This document shows positions 1-8,173 of a DNA stretch of 16,008 nucleotides, piece after piece. The first letter of the stretch is position 1, and each line of letters begins with the position of its first letter. Where the stretch lies: NCBI GenBank assembly GCA_036770645.1, contig DAIPIU010000062.1, positions 1 to 16,008 of the forward strand, given 5' to 3'. The notes under the pieces were generated by a model. The model saw nothing but the letters and a program-made list of their open reading frames with translations. It did not search any database and had not been told where the DNA came from. Source of the stretch: Rubrimonas sp036770645. Lineage in GTDB: Bacteria; Pseudomonadota; Alphaproteobacteria; Rhodobacterales; Rhodobacteraceae. The translations under genes were made by a program, and so were the position numbers.

Positions 1-95
1 ATAATTTCCCAATCCGTTCGCCCTGTCGCGGCGCGGTGTGTGCCGGCCGATGGGCGGGCGCTTCTTCCGAAGGCGCGGGCGCATCCGGCCGCAGG

Positions 96-117
96 CCGCC
101 CGGGGGGTCCCGGGCGG
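96..117 (-). terminator. GC-rich hairpin after tctA, probable terminator
   Basis: A perfect stem with 9-bp arms (CCGCCCGGG and CCCGGGCGG) and a 4-nt loop begins 3 nt past the tctA stop codon. No U-run follows on the minus strand, so this is either a U-poor intrinsic terminator or a 3'-end stabilising hairpin. Positions 1-95 contain no gene that I can support. Confidence 0.5.
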
Positions 118-120
118 TGC

Positions 121-1626
<1,506 letters not shown>

Positions 1627-1632
1627 GCGCGC

Positions 1633-2181
1633 CTACCGCAGCGCGAGGTCGATGGCGCGCTCCAGCGGCCCCGACGGCAGGGCGAGCCCGAGCCCGTAGC
1701 GGAACAGCAGGAACAGCAGCGACGAGAGCACCGCGCCGATCACGAGGTTCAGCAGCATGGTCGTCTGCCCGAAGGCGCGCGCCGCGCAGCCGAACATGAC
1801 CGCCGAGGCGGCGATGAAGCCGGTGCCCGAATAGAGCATCGCGATCTCGAGCACGATGGCCGAGACCAGCCAGGCGACCCCCCCGACATTCAGCCGCTCG
1901 CGCGCCTCGAAGCCGCCGCGCCATGCGATGACGACGGTGAGCGCGGCGAGGAGGGCCAGCCCCGACGCGACGATGTACGGCACGATCTCCGGGCCGAACT
2001 GCGCGTAGGAGCGCCGGATCGGATAGCCCGCGGCGTCGTTCGCGATGACATAAGCCAGCGCGAGAAGCGCCGCGGCGATGGCAAGCCCGGCAAGGTCGCG
2101 CCGGCCGCTCGCCGGGCCGGCCTCGTCCTCGCCGTGCAGCCGGGGTTCCCCCCCGGCTGCCTGCGTGCGGTCCTGCGCCAT
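1633..2181 (-). CDS. tctB: Tripartite tricarboxylate transporter, small permease subunit TctB
   Basis: This is the 182-residue small membrane subunit of the TctABC transporter. After a polar N-terminus (about residues 1-28, starting MAQDRTQ) there are about four hydrophobic segments: LAGLAIAAALLALAYVIA, IVPYIVASGLALLAALTVVI, VAWLVSAIVLEIAMLY with the following stretch, and a long C-terminal MLLNLVIGAVLSSLLFLLF. That layout fits TctB, a poorly conserved family usually of 150-180 residues. I chose the ATG at 2181 because it overlaps the tctC stop in a TGATG junction, which indicates translational coupling. The same frame is open further upstream, inside tctC, but that part is a GC-rich shadow of tctC and is not expected to be translated. 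Confidence 0.88.
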   Translation of the reverse strand: MAQDRTQAAGGEPRLHGEDEAGPASGRRDLAGLAIAAALLALAYVIANDAAGYPIRRSYAQFGPEIVPYIVASGLALLAALTVVIAWRGGFEARERLNVGGVAWLVSAIVLEIAMLYSGTGFIAASAVMFGCAARAFGQTTMLLNLVIGAVLSSLLFLLFRYGLGLALPSGPLERAIDLALR

Positions 2182-3158
2182 CACTCGGCGATCCCGAGAT
2201 CCTGCAGGATCGCGGTGGTGGCCGTGATCTGGCCGTCGAGGTATTCGGCGAAGGCGTCGCCCGCGAGGAAGGTGTTCACCCAGCCCTTGGTGGCGAGCTC
2301 GGCGTTCCACTTCTCGGACGCGGCCATGGTCTCGATGGTGCCGACCAGCCTCGCCTTGTCCTCGGCGGAGATGCCGGGCGCGCCGGCGATCATGCGCCAG
2401 TTCTGCACGTCGATGTCGAAGCCCTGCTCGGCGAAGGTCGGCGCGTCGAGATAGCTCTGGCGCTCCGGCGCGGTGATGCCGACGACCTTCAGCGCCCCGG
2501 CCTCGATCTGGCTGGAGAACTCGCTGAAGCCCGACACCCCGACGGTGACCTGCCCGCCGAGGATGGCCGCGAGCGCCTCGCCGCCGCCGGAATAGGGGAT
2601 GTAGTTGATCTGCTGGGGGTCGACGCCCGCCGCCTTGGCGAACAGGCCCGCGGCGATGTGGTCGACGCCCCCGGCCGAGCCGCCGGCCCAGGTCACCGCG
2701 CCCACATCGGCCCGCAGCGCCTCGGCGAGGTCGTCCGCGGTGGAGATGGGGCTGTCGGCCTTCGCCACCACGACGACGTATTCGCCGGTCAGCCGCGCCA
2801 GCGGCGTGATGTCGGCCAGCGAGACGGGCGAGGCGTTGGCGATGATCGCCCCGACCATGACGTAGCCGCCGACGATGGTGGCGGCGGGGTCGCCGGAGGA
2901 GCGGTTCACGAACTGCTGCAGGCCGATGGTGCCGCCCGCGCCGGCCACGTTCTCGACCTGGATGTTCGCCACCAGCCCCTCGGCCTGCAGCGTCGACTGG
3001 ATGGTGCGCGCGGTCTGGTCCCAGCCGCCGCCGGGCCCGGCGGGCGCCATGATCCTGAGTTCCGGCATCTGCGCGATGGCGGACTGCGCGCTCAGCACGA
3101 CGGCGGCCTGCGCGCTCAGCGCGACGGCGAGAACCGTCGCTAGGGTCGTTTTCGGCAT
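2181..3158 (-). CDS. tctC: Tripartite tricarboxylate transporter, periplasmic binding protein TctC
   Basis: This 325-residue extracytoplasmic solute receptor (TctC/Bug family) binds the substrate and delivers it to TctAB. An N-terminal signal peptide (about residues 1-29, hydrophobic core LATVLAVALSAQAAVVLSA) probably ends after AIA. The mature protein opens with the family motif LRIMAPAGPGGGWDQTARTI, and GGTIGLQQFVN and WAGGSAGGVDHIAAGLF follow in the expected order. Length is typical. The ATG at 3158 has a strong AGGGAGGA ribosome binding site 4 nt upstream. It is the first gene of the operon and faces a 360-bp region with several dyads. No tctDE two-component genes are present in the window, so regulation must come from elsewhere. 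Bug receptors bind many carboxylates, so the ligand is open. Confidence 0.94.
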   Translation of the reverse strand: MPKTTLATVLAVALSAQAAVVLSAQSAIAQMPELRIMAPAGPGGGWDQTARTIQSTLQAEGLVANIQVENVAGAGGTIGLQQFVNRSSGDPAATIVGGYVMVGAIIANASPVSLADITPLARLTGEYVVVVAKADSPISTADDLAEALRADVGAVTWAGGSAGGVDHIAAGLFAKAAGVDPQQINYIPYSGGGEALAAILGGQVTVGVSGFSEFSSQIEAGALKVVGITAPERQSYLDAPTFAEQGFDIDVQNWRMIAGAPGISAEDKARLVGTIETMAASEKWNAELATKGWVNTFLAGDAFAEYLDGQITATTAILQDLGIAE

Positions 3159-3247
3159 TCATTCCTCCCTGGTGCGACCGGCATGCGGCCGTCTTGTTCG
3201 GGCCGGGGACGCGGATCGCGCAGACGGGTTCGGCCCGCCTTGTTTCC

Positions 3248-3295
3248 CTTGCCGGCAAGAGCGTCTTGACGCCCCCTGCGCCGTCTGTCCAGACG
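3248..3295. promoter_or_regulatory. Cluster of three palindromes upstream of tctC
   Basis: Three perfect dyads lie within 48 bp, about 90-140 bp upstream of the tctC start: CTTGCCGGCAAG (3248-3259), GCGTCTTGACGC (3261-3272) and CGTCTG-TC-CAGACG (3282-3295). The last two share CGTC/GACG outer half-sites. They may be operator sites for the regulator of the divergent tct operon. I could not place a convincing -35/-10 pair, and random dyads are common in GC-rich DNA, so this is an inference. Confidence 0.35.
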
Positions 3296-3337
3296 CCTGC
3301 ACAGCCCAGTCCGCTCAAGGCTAGCGCATCTTGCGGC

Positions 3338-3360
3338 CGCGCGCCCGTTCTCGCGCGCCC
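3338..3360. repeat. 9-bp direct repeat in the tct/ars intergenic region
   Basis: CGCGCGCCC occurs at 3338-3346 and again at 3352-3360, separated by GTTCT, giving a 14-bp spacing. It lies between the tctC-proximal palindromes and the arsR operator. Directly repeated half-sites are typical of some response-regulator or LysR-type sites, but GC-rich low complexity could also produce it. The rest of the 360-bp region (3159-3518) holds no gene that I can support. Confidence 0.3.
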
Positions 3361-3491
3361 ATGCACGCATTTTGCGGACGCCTTCGCGGGTGCGGCGTCC
3401 CCCGACTTCGGTCGGCCGCGGGCGGGCGGGCGGTGCGGTGCGAGGGCGATCGCGCCCCGATCGCCGCCGGCTGATCCATGTCAAGGCGTGC

Positions 3492-3511
3492 ATATGCGCA
3501 GGGGCGCATAT
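3492..3511. promoter_or_regulatory. Probable ArsR operator: perfect 8-bp inverted repeat
   Basis: ATATGCGC (3492-3499) and GCGCATAT (3504-3511) form a perfect inverted repeat around AGGG. It ends 7 nt before the arsR start codon. AT-ended imperfect or perfect dyads of this kind, overlapping the core promoter, are typical ArsR/SmtB operators. The position suggests autorepression of the downstream four-gene operon. It also leaves little room for a leader, and no good Shine-Dalgarno is seen, so the arsR transcript may be leaderless or nearly so. Confidence 0.6.
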
Positions 3512-3518
3512 CCTGAGC

Positions 3519-3866
3519 ATGGATCCCGTGGCGCTCTTCGCCCTGCTGAACGACGCCACGCGCCGGCGCATGCTGCGCCTGCTGCTGGCCGATGGCGCGC
3601 TGTGCGTCTGCGAGCTGTGCGCGGCGCTCGAGGCCGACCAGCCGAAGGTCTCGCGCCATCTGGCGCGGATGCGCGACGCCGGTCTGGTCGAGGACCGACG
3701 CGCCGGCCAGTGGGTGTTCTACCGCCTGCCCCAAGCCCTGCGCGCGTCGCTGTCGGCGCTGATCGCGGCCGCGGACGCGCTGGGCGAACCCGAATCGCTG
3801 GCCGCGGACCGCGCGCGGCTGGCCGCCATGCCCCAGCGCCCGCCCGAGGCGGCGCATGCCGCCTGA
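3519..3866 (+). CDS. arsR: ArsR/SmtB-family metalloid-responsive repressor
   Basis: This 115-residue winged-helix repressor probably senses As(III)/Sb(III) or a related thiol-reactive signal and releases DNA when bound. The N-terminal helix MDPVALFALLNDATRRRMLRL is followed by GALCVCELC, which carries three cysteines (C29, C31, C34) with the same spacing as C32/C34/C37 of the E. coli-type ArsR sensor site. Next comes the recognition helix QPKVSRHLARMRDAGLV and the wing DRRAGQWVFYRLP. I chose the ATG at 3519 because the homology begins there. The frame stays open back to 3372, but that extension would run through the palindromic operator and has no family resemblance. It is the first gene of an operon with the permease 12 nt downstream. 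The C-terminal tail of about 30 residues is Ala-rich and not distinctive. Confidence 0.92.
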   Translation: MDPVALFALLNDATRRRMLRLLLADGALCVCELCAALEADQPKVSRHLARMRDAGLVEDRRAGQWVFYRLPQALRASLSALIAAADALGEPESLAADRARLAAMPQRPPEAAHAA

Positions 3867-3878
3867 ACGGAGACACCG

Positions 3879-4934
3879 ATGAGCCTGTCGCAGCAAGCCG
3901 ACCGCCCCGAGGCCGCCCCGGCCTGGATGTGGCATGCGGGGGTCGCGGTCGCCGCGGTGCTGTGGTGGCTCGCCTACGGGCAATTGGTGCCGTTCTCGGA
4001 AGCGGTCACGGCGCTGTTCCCGGTGGACCGCGCCAGCCACGCCGGCGAGGCCATCGCCTTCTTCGTCTACGACGTGCCCAAGGTGCTGCTGCTGCTGACG
4101 GCCATCGTGTTCGCGACCGGCGTGCTGCGCAGCTGGTTCAGCCCGGAGAAGACCCGCGCCATGCTGGCCGGGCGACGCGAAATCCTCGGCTATCCGCTCG
4201 CCGCGGCGCTGGGGGTGCTGACGCCGTTCTGCTCGTGCTCCTCGGTGCCGCTGTTCATCGGCTTCGTCTCGGCCGGGGTGCCGCTGGGCGTGACCTTCTC
4301 GTTCCTGATCGCAGGGCCGATGGTGGGGCCGGTCGGCCTCGGGCTGCTGCTCGGCCTTGTCGGGTGGAAGATCGCGGCGCTTTACCTCGTGTTCGGCTTC
4401 TCCATCGCCACGGTCGCGGGCTGGGCGATGGGCCGGATGGGTCTCGAGCGATACCTTCAGGACTGGGTGCGCGACCTGAACGCGGGCCCGGTCGTCGACC
4501 TGCCCGAGCAGGGGCTGACACCGGTCGACCGCATCCGCATCGGCATCGGGCAGGTGCGCGAGATCGTCGGCAAGGTCTGGTTCTGGGTGGTGCTGGGCAT
4601 CGCGCTGGGCGCGCTGATCCACGGCTATGTGCCCGAGGCGATGATGCTGCGCATCATGGGCGGCGAGGCCTGGTGGTCGGTGCCCGCGGCCGTCGCGGTG
4701 GGCGTGCCGATGTACACCAACGCCGCCGGCGTGATCCCCGTCGTCGAGGCGCTGCTGGGCAAGGGCGCGGCACTCGGCACCACGCTGGCCTTCATGATGA
4801 GCGTGGTCGCGCTGTCGCTTCCCGAGATGATCATCCTGCGCCAGGTGCTGACGCTGCGGCTGATCGCGATCTTCGTCGCGGTCGTCTGCGCGGGGATCCT
4901 CGCCACCGGCTATCTGTTCAACGCCATCCTCTGA
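3879..4934 (+). CDS. ArsP/YraQ-like permease (COG0701, DUF318 family)
   Basis: This 351-residue inner-membrane permease has two homologous halves. The first holds the diagnostic TPFCSCSSVPLFIGFVSAG motif (cysteines 118 and 120), followed by GVTFSFLIAGPMVGPVGLGL. The second holds VPMYTNAAGVIPVVEALLGK and TTLAFMMSVVALSLPEMIIL. About eight to ten hydrophobic segments are visible. Characterised members (ArsP) export trivalent organoarsenicals, while many family members have no known substrate. Here the arsR gene 12 nt upstream and the CxxC protein 12 nt downstream support a metalloid or thiol-linked export role. A GGAG lies a few nucleotides before the ATG. The CSC pair is in the place where trivalent metalloids could be ligated, but I infer that only from position. 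A different exported compound cannot be excluded. Confidence 0.88.
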   Translation: MSLSQQADRPEAAPAWMWHAGVAVAAVLWWLAYGQLVPFSEAVTALFPVDRASHAGEAIAFFVYDVPKVLLLLTAIVFATGVLRSWFSPEKTRAMLAGRREILGYPLAAALGVLTPFCSCSSVPLFIGFVSAGVPLGVTFSFLIAGPMVGPVGLGLLLGLVGWKIAALYLVFGFSIATVAGWAMGRMGLERYLQDWVRDLNAGPVVDLPEQGLTPVDRIRIGIGQVREIVGKVWFWVVLGIALGALIHGYVPEAMMLRIMGGEAWWSVPAAVAVGVPMYTNAAGVIPVVEALLGKGAALGTTLAFMMSVVALSLPEMIILRQVLTLRLIAIFVAVVCAGILATGYLFNAIL

Positions 4935-4946
4935 AAGGGCATCGCC

Positions 4947-5180
4947 ATGAAGGACGTCAAGGTCTACGGCCCCGGCTGCGCGCGCTGCGGGGCCGCCGAG
5001 CGGATGGTGAGGGAGGCGGCGGCGAAGCTGGGCGTCGCGGTCGCGGTCGAGAAGGTGACCGATCCGCGCGCCATCGCCATGGCCGGCGTCATGAGCACGC
5101 CGGGCATCGCGGTGGACGGCAGGCTGGTCCATGCCGGCGGCCTGCCCGATGCGGCCCGGCTGGAGGGCTGGCTGCGGTGA
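4947..5180 (+). CDS. Small thioredoxin-like CxxC protein (TIGR00412-type)
   Basis: This 77-residue minimal thioredoxin-fold protein begins MKDVKVYGPGCARCGAAERM, placing the redox pair C11-x-x-C14 after the first beta strand. The conserved cis-proline is in MSTPGIAVDG (P52), and the short C-terminal helix ends DAARLEGWLR. It has no signal peptide, so it should be cytoplasmic. Similar proteins, called redox-active disulfide protein 2, are often encoded beside ArsP/YraQ-type permeases, as here. It may donate electrons or a dithiol to the permease or reduce the metalloid substrate, which is inference. The gene starts 12 nt after the permease, and its TGA overlaps the GTG start of the next gene, so the two are translationally coupled. 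Confidence 0.88.
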   Translation: MKDVKVYGPGCARCGAAERMVREAAAKLGVAVAVEKVTDPRAIAMAGVMSTPGIAVDGRLVHAGGLPDAARLEGWLR

Positions 5181-6076
5181 GGGCGACGCTCGCGGCCCTG
5201 GTGCTGCTCTGCGCGCCCGCCGCCGCGCTGGAGGTCCAGCCCGTGGCCGATGGCGTCTGGGCGCTCGTGGGCGAGACGGAGCAGCGCAGCCCCGGGAACC
5301 TCGCCAACAACGCGACATTCGGCGTGGTCGAGACGGCCGAGGGCGCGGTGCTGATCGATCCCGGCGGCTCGTGGAAGGGGGCCGAGGCGATCCATGCCGC
5401 CATCCGCGGCTTGACCGACCGGCCGGTGGCCGTGGTGATCAACACCGGCGGGCAGGACCATCGCTGGCTCGGGAACGGCTACTGGAAGGCGCAGGGGGCG
5501 CGGGTGATCGCCTCGCAGGCCGCGGTCGCCGACCAGACGGCGCGGGCCGACCAGCAGATGCAGGGGCTGCGCACGCTGCTGGGCGACGTGCTGGCGGGCA
5601 CCGCGCCGGCGACGGCCGACGAGACCTTCGAGGACGCGCATGCCTTCGCGCTGGGCGGGCTGCGTTTCGAGATCGTGCATTCCGGCCCCGCCCACACCCC
5701 GGGCGACAGTTTCGTCTGGGTCCCCGCGCGCGGGACGGTCTTCACCGGCGACATCGTCTATGTCGAGCGCATCCTCGGCGTGGGCGACCAGAGTTCGATC
5801 TCGAACTGGCCCGCCGCCTTCGAGGCGGTGGCGGCGCTGGCGCCCGAGCATGTCGTGCCCGGCCACGGCCATGCCACGACGCTGGCCCGCGCGCGGGCCG
5901 ACACCTACGACTACCTGATGAACCTGCGGGCGAAGATCGCCGCGCACATCGAGGCGGGCGGCGACGCGATGGGGGCGGTCGCGGTGGACCAGTCGGCCTT
6001 CGCCCATCTCGAGCAGTTCGAGAGCCTCGCGCGGCGCAACGCCCAGACCGCGTTCGAGCAGATGGAATGGGAATGA
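5177..6076 (+). CDS. Exported metallo-beta-lactamase-fold protein with altered metal motif
   Basis: This 299-residue MBL-fold protein has a short signal peptide (residues 1-17, LAALVLLCAPAAA), so it should act in the periplasm. The fold is clear: GVVETAEGAVLIDPGGS (strand and Asp61), the motif-2 position reading INTGGQDHRWLGN, then HSGPAHTPGDSFVW (His173), VFTGDIV (Asp192) and VVPGHGHA (His230). In the usual HxHxDH motif the first two histidines are replaced by Gly91 and Gln93, while Asp94 and His95 remain. The second metal site (Asp94, His95, His230) is therefore intact and the first is not. The GTG start at 5177 overlaps the thioredoxin stop (GTGA) and has GGAGGG 9 nt upstream. The overall layout resembles SoxH-like or quinoprotein-relay MBL proteins. 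The substrate is unknown. Confidence 0.87.
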   Translation: MRATLAALVLLCAPAAALEVQPVADGVWALVGETEQRSPGNLANNATFGVVETAEGAVLIDPGGSWKGAEAIHAAIRGLTDRPVAVVINTGGQDHRWLGNGYWKAQGARVIASQAAVADQTARADQQMQGLRTLLGDVLAGTAPATADETFEDAHAFALGGLRFEIVHSGPAHTPGDSFVWVPARGTVFTGDIVYVERILGVGDQSSISNWPAAFEAVAALAPEHVVPGHGHATTLARARADTYDYLMNLRAKIAAHIEAGGDAMGAVAVDQSAFAHLEQFESLARRNAQTAFEQMEWE

Positions 6077-6090
6077 CGGCGGACCCCGGC

Positions 6091-6116
6091 GGGGGGCCCG
6101 AGGGGGCGGGCCCCCC
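6091..6116. terminator. Strong GC hairpin between convergent operons
   Basis: Perfect 10-bp arms (GGGGGGCCCG and CGGGCCCCCC) flank a 6-nt AGGGGG loop, 14 nt after the MBL gene stop. There is no U-run. It lies between convergent transcription units and could stop or stabilise transcripts from either side. A smaller 6-bp hairpin (GGCGGC/GCCGCC, 6142-6156) lies closer to the end of the ABC operon on the minus strand. Confidence 0.5.
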
Positions 6117-6173
6117 GATCCCGGCCTGCGGACCGCGCGACGGCGGCGGTGCCGCCCGCTTCCGCGTCGGCGG

Positions 6174-7151
6174 TCACGCCGCGGCGGTGGCGTCCAGCCG
6201 CAGGCAGCGCGCGGCATGGGTGGGGCTGAGCGCGGTGAGGCCGGGGGTCTCGCGCCGGCAGCCCTCGGCGGCGAGGAAGCAGCGCGGCGCGAAGGCGCAG
6301 CCCGGCGGCAGGTTGGCGAGGTCCGGCGGCGAGCCGGGGATCGCCTCGAGCCGCGCGCCCTTCACCATGGCGTCGTGCGCGCGGCTTTTCAGCAGGCCCA
6401 GCGTGTAGGGGTGGCGGGGCGATCGGATCAGCTCGCGCGCCGTGCCCTCCTCGACGATGCGGCCGCCATACATCACGGCGATGCGGTCCGCGACCTCGAC
6501 CGCCGCGCCGATGTCGTGGGTGACGAAGATGATCGACAGGCCGAGTTCCCGCTGCAGCTCGCGCAGCAGCAGCAGCACCTGGATCTGCACCGTGGCGTCG
6601 AGCGCCGTGGTCGGCTCGTCGGCCAGCAGCAGCTTCGGCCGGCAGCACAGCGCCAGCGCGATCATGGCGCGCTGGCGCATGCCGCCCGACATCTCGTGCG
6701 GGTAGGCGTCGAGCCGCCGGGCGGGCGAGGGGATGCGCACCCGCTCGAACAGCTCGAGCGCCCGGGCGCGGGCCTCGGCGGCGCCGACGCCCTCGTGCCG
6801 GCGCACCGTCTCCACGATCTGCTGGCCGACCGTGTAGACGGGGTCGAGCGCCAGAAGCGGCTCCTGGAAGATCATCGCGGCCTCGCCGCCGCGGAAGGCC
6901 GACAGGGCGCGCGCATCCATCGCCAGCACGTCGCGGCCGCCCACGCTGATCGCGCCCTCGATGCGGGCCGATTTCGGGTGCAGCCGCAGGATCGAGCGCA
7001 TGGTCACGCTCTTGCCGGAACCCGACTCGCCGATCAGCGCCACCGCCTCGCCCGGCCGGATCGCCAGCGTCACGTCCGACACCGCGCGCACGGGGCGCAT
7101 GCCGCTTCCGAAGGTCACGCGGAGGTCGCGGATCTCGACATAGGGGGTCAT
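6174..7151 (-). CDS. Dpp/Opp-type ABC transporter ATP-binding protein (DppD-like)
   Basis: This 325-residue ATPase energises the importer as one half of a heterodimer with the preceding gene product. It has Walker A GESGSGKSV (residues 41-49), Q-loop FQEPLLALDP, signature MSGGMRQRAMIALAL, Walker B LLLADEPTTALD and the switch histidine in FVTHD. The C-terminal oligopeptide-transport extension is present, with HPYTLGLL and the cysteine-bearing PGCAFAPRCFLAAEGC. Length and order are typical of DppD/OppD. Its ATG overlaps the stop of the upstream ATPase gene as TGATG, so the two ATPases are coupled. All catalytic residues are present. Substrate class cannot be judged from an ATPase. Confidence 0.94.
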   Translation of the reverse strand: MTPYVEIRDLRVTFGSGMRPVRAVSDVTLAIRPGEAVALIGESGSGKSVTMRSILRLHPKSARIEGAISVGGRDVLAMDARALSAFRGGEAAMIFQEPLLALDPVYTVGQQIVETVRRHEGVGAAEARARALELFERVRIPSPARRLDAYPHEMSGGMRQRAMIALALCCRPKLLLADEPTTALDATVQIQVLLLLRELQRELGLSIIFVTHDIGAAVEVADRIAVMYGGRIVEEGTARELIRSPRHPYTLGLLKSRAHDAMVKGARLEAIPGSPPDLANLPPGCAFAPRCFLAAEGCRRETPGLTALSPTHAARCLRLDATAAA

Positions 7152-8173
7152 GCCGCGGCCCGCCCGTAGCCCGAGCCCGGCACGCGCGCATGGCAGGCGA
7201 CGGCGTGGCGCGGACCCACCGGGGCCAGCAGCGGCTCCATCACGCCACAGACCCGCTCGGCCATCGGGCAGCGGGTGTGGAAGCGGCAGCCCGCGGGCGG
7301 GTCGATGGGGTTCGGCGGGTCGCCGGCCAGGGGCGGCTCCTCGGTGCGGGCATCGGGGTCCATCGACGGCATCGAGGACAGCAGCGCCGCGGTGTAGGGG
7401 TGCCGGGGGTCGGCGTATACGGCTTCCGCGTCGCCGATCTCGGCCACCTTGCCCAGATACATCACCATCACCCGGTCCGACACGAAGCGCACCACGTTCA
7501 GGTCGTGGCTGATGAACATGTAGGTCAGGTCGAATTCCGCCTTCAGGTCGGACAGCAGGTTCAGCACCTGCGCCTCCACCGACTTGTCGAGCGCGGACAC
7601 CGATTCATCGAGGATCACCAGCCGCGGCCGCAGCGCGAGCGCCCGGGCGATGTTCACGCGCTGGCGCTGGCCGCCCGACAGCTCGTGCGGATAGCGCCCG
7701 GCGAAGCGCGCGGGGTCCAGCCCGCAGCGCGCCAGCAGGTCGTGCGCCCGGCGCAGCGCCTCGGCGCGCGACACGCCATGCACCACCGGGCCGAAGGCGA
7801 TGCCGTCCTCGATGGTCATGCGCGGGTTCAGCGAGGAATAGCTGTCCTGGAACACCATCTGCACCTGGCGGCGGAACTCCTTCAGCGGCAGGTCGCGCCC
7901 GCCCACCGGCACACCGTCGAAGATCAGCTCGCCGGCGTCGGGGTCGATCAGGCGCATCAGCAGCCGCGCCGTGGTGGATTTGCCGCATCCGGATTCGCCC
8001 ACGACGCCCAGCGTCTCGCCCTTCAGCACCTCGAGGTCCACGCCGTCCACGGCGTGCACCTTCTTCACGGTGCGGCCCAGCAGCCCGCCCTTGATGGGGA
8101 AGTGCTTGAGCAGGCCCTTCACGGTCAGCAGGGGCTGGGCCGGTCCCCCGATGTCGCGCGCGGGGTCGATCAC
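7148..8173 (-). CDS. Dpp/Opp-type ABC transporter ATP-binding protein (DppF-like)
   Basis: This 341-residue ATPase is the second half of the ATPase pair. It shows Walker A GESGCGKST (residues 59-67), Q-loop VFQDSYSSLNPRMTI, signature ELSGGQRQRVNIARAL, Walker B LVILDESVSALD, switch histidine in FISHDL, and the oligopeptide extension HPYTAALL and GCRFHTRCPMAERVC. The Walker B is followed by Ser where most relatives have Pro (DES instead of DEP), which should not affect catalysis. The GTG at 8173 is chosen because GGAGGT lies 6 nt upstream and the codon overlaps the permease stop (GTGA). The N-terminus QPLLTVKGLLKHFPIKGGLL is typical of DppF. The frame stays open far upstream, but that part is antisense-like shadow within the permease gene. 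Confidence 0.93.
   Translation of the reverse strand: MIDPARDIGGPAQPLLTVKGLLKHFPIKGGLLGRTVKKVHAVDGVDLEVLKGETLGVVGESGCGKSTTARLLMRLIDPDAGELIFDGVPVGGRDLPLKEFRRQVQMVFQDSYSSLNPRMTIEDGIAFGPVVHGVSRAEALRRAHDLLARCGLDPARFAGRYPHELSGGQRQRVNIARALALRPRLVILDESVSALDKSVEAQVLNLLSDLKAEFDLTYMFISHDLNVVRFVSDRVMVMYLGKVAEIGDAEAVYADPRHPYTAALLSSMPSMDPDARTEEPPLAGDPPNPIDPPAGCRFHTRCPMAERVCGVMEPLLAPVGPRHAVACHARVPGSGYGRAAA

Noticed and set aside
3495..3497. An ATG inside the operator at 3495
   Set aside because: It opens a different frame from arsR and gives a GC-shadow peptide.
3372..3518. An N-terminal extension of arsR (open frame from 3372)
   Set aside because: It would translate through the operator palindrome and has no family similarity; the ATG at 3519 matches the usual ArsR N-terminus.
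3194..5176. A long plus-strand frame running into the MBL gene
   Set aside because: Only the part from the GTG at 5177 resembles a family; the upstream part overlaps arsR, the permease and the thioredoxin gene in another frame and is low-complexity Arg/Gly/Ala.
7600..7612. DES instead of DEP after Walker B in the DppF-like ATPase
   Set aside because: The catalytic Glu is intact and the Ser/Pro change is tolerated in ABC ATPases, so it is not taken as a sign of a broken gene.
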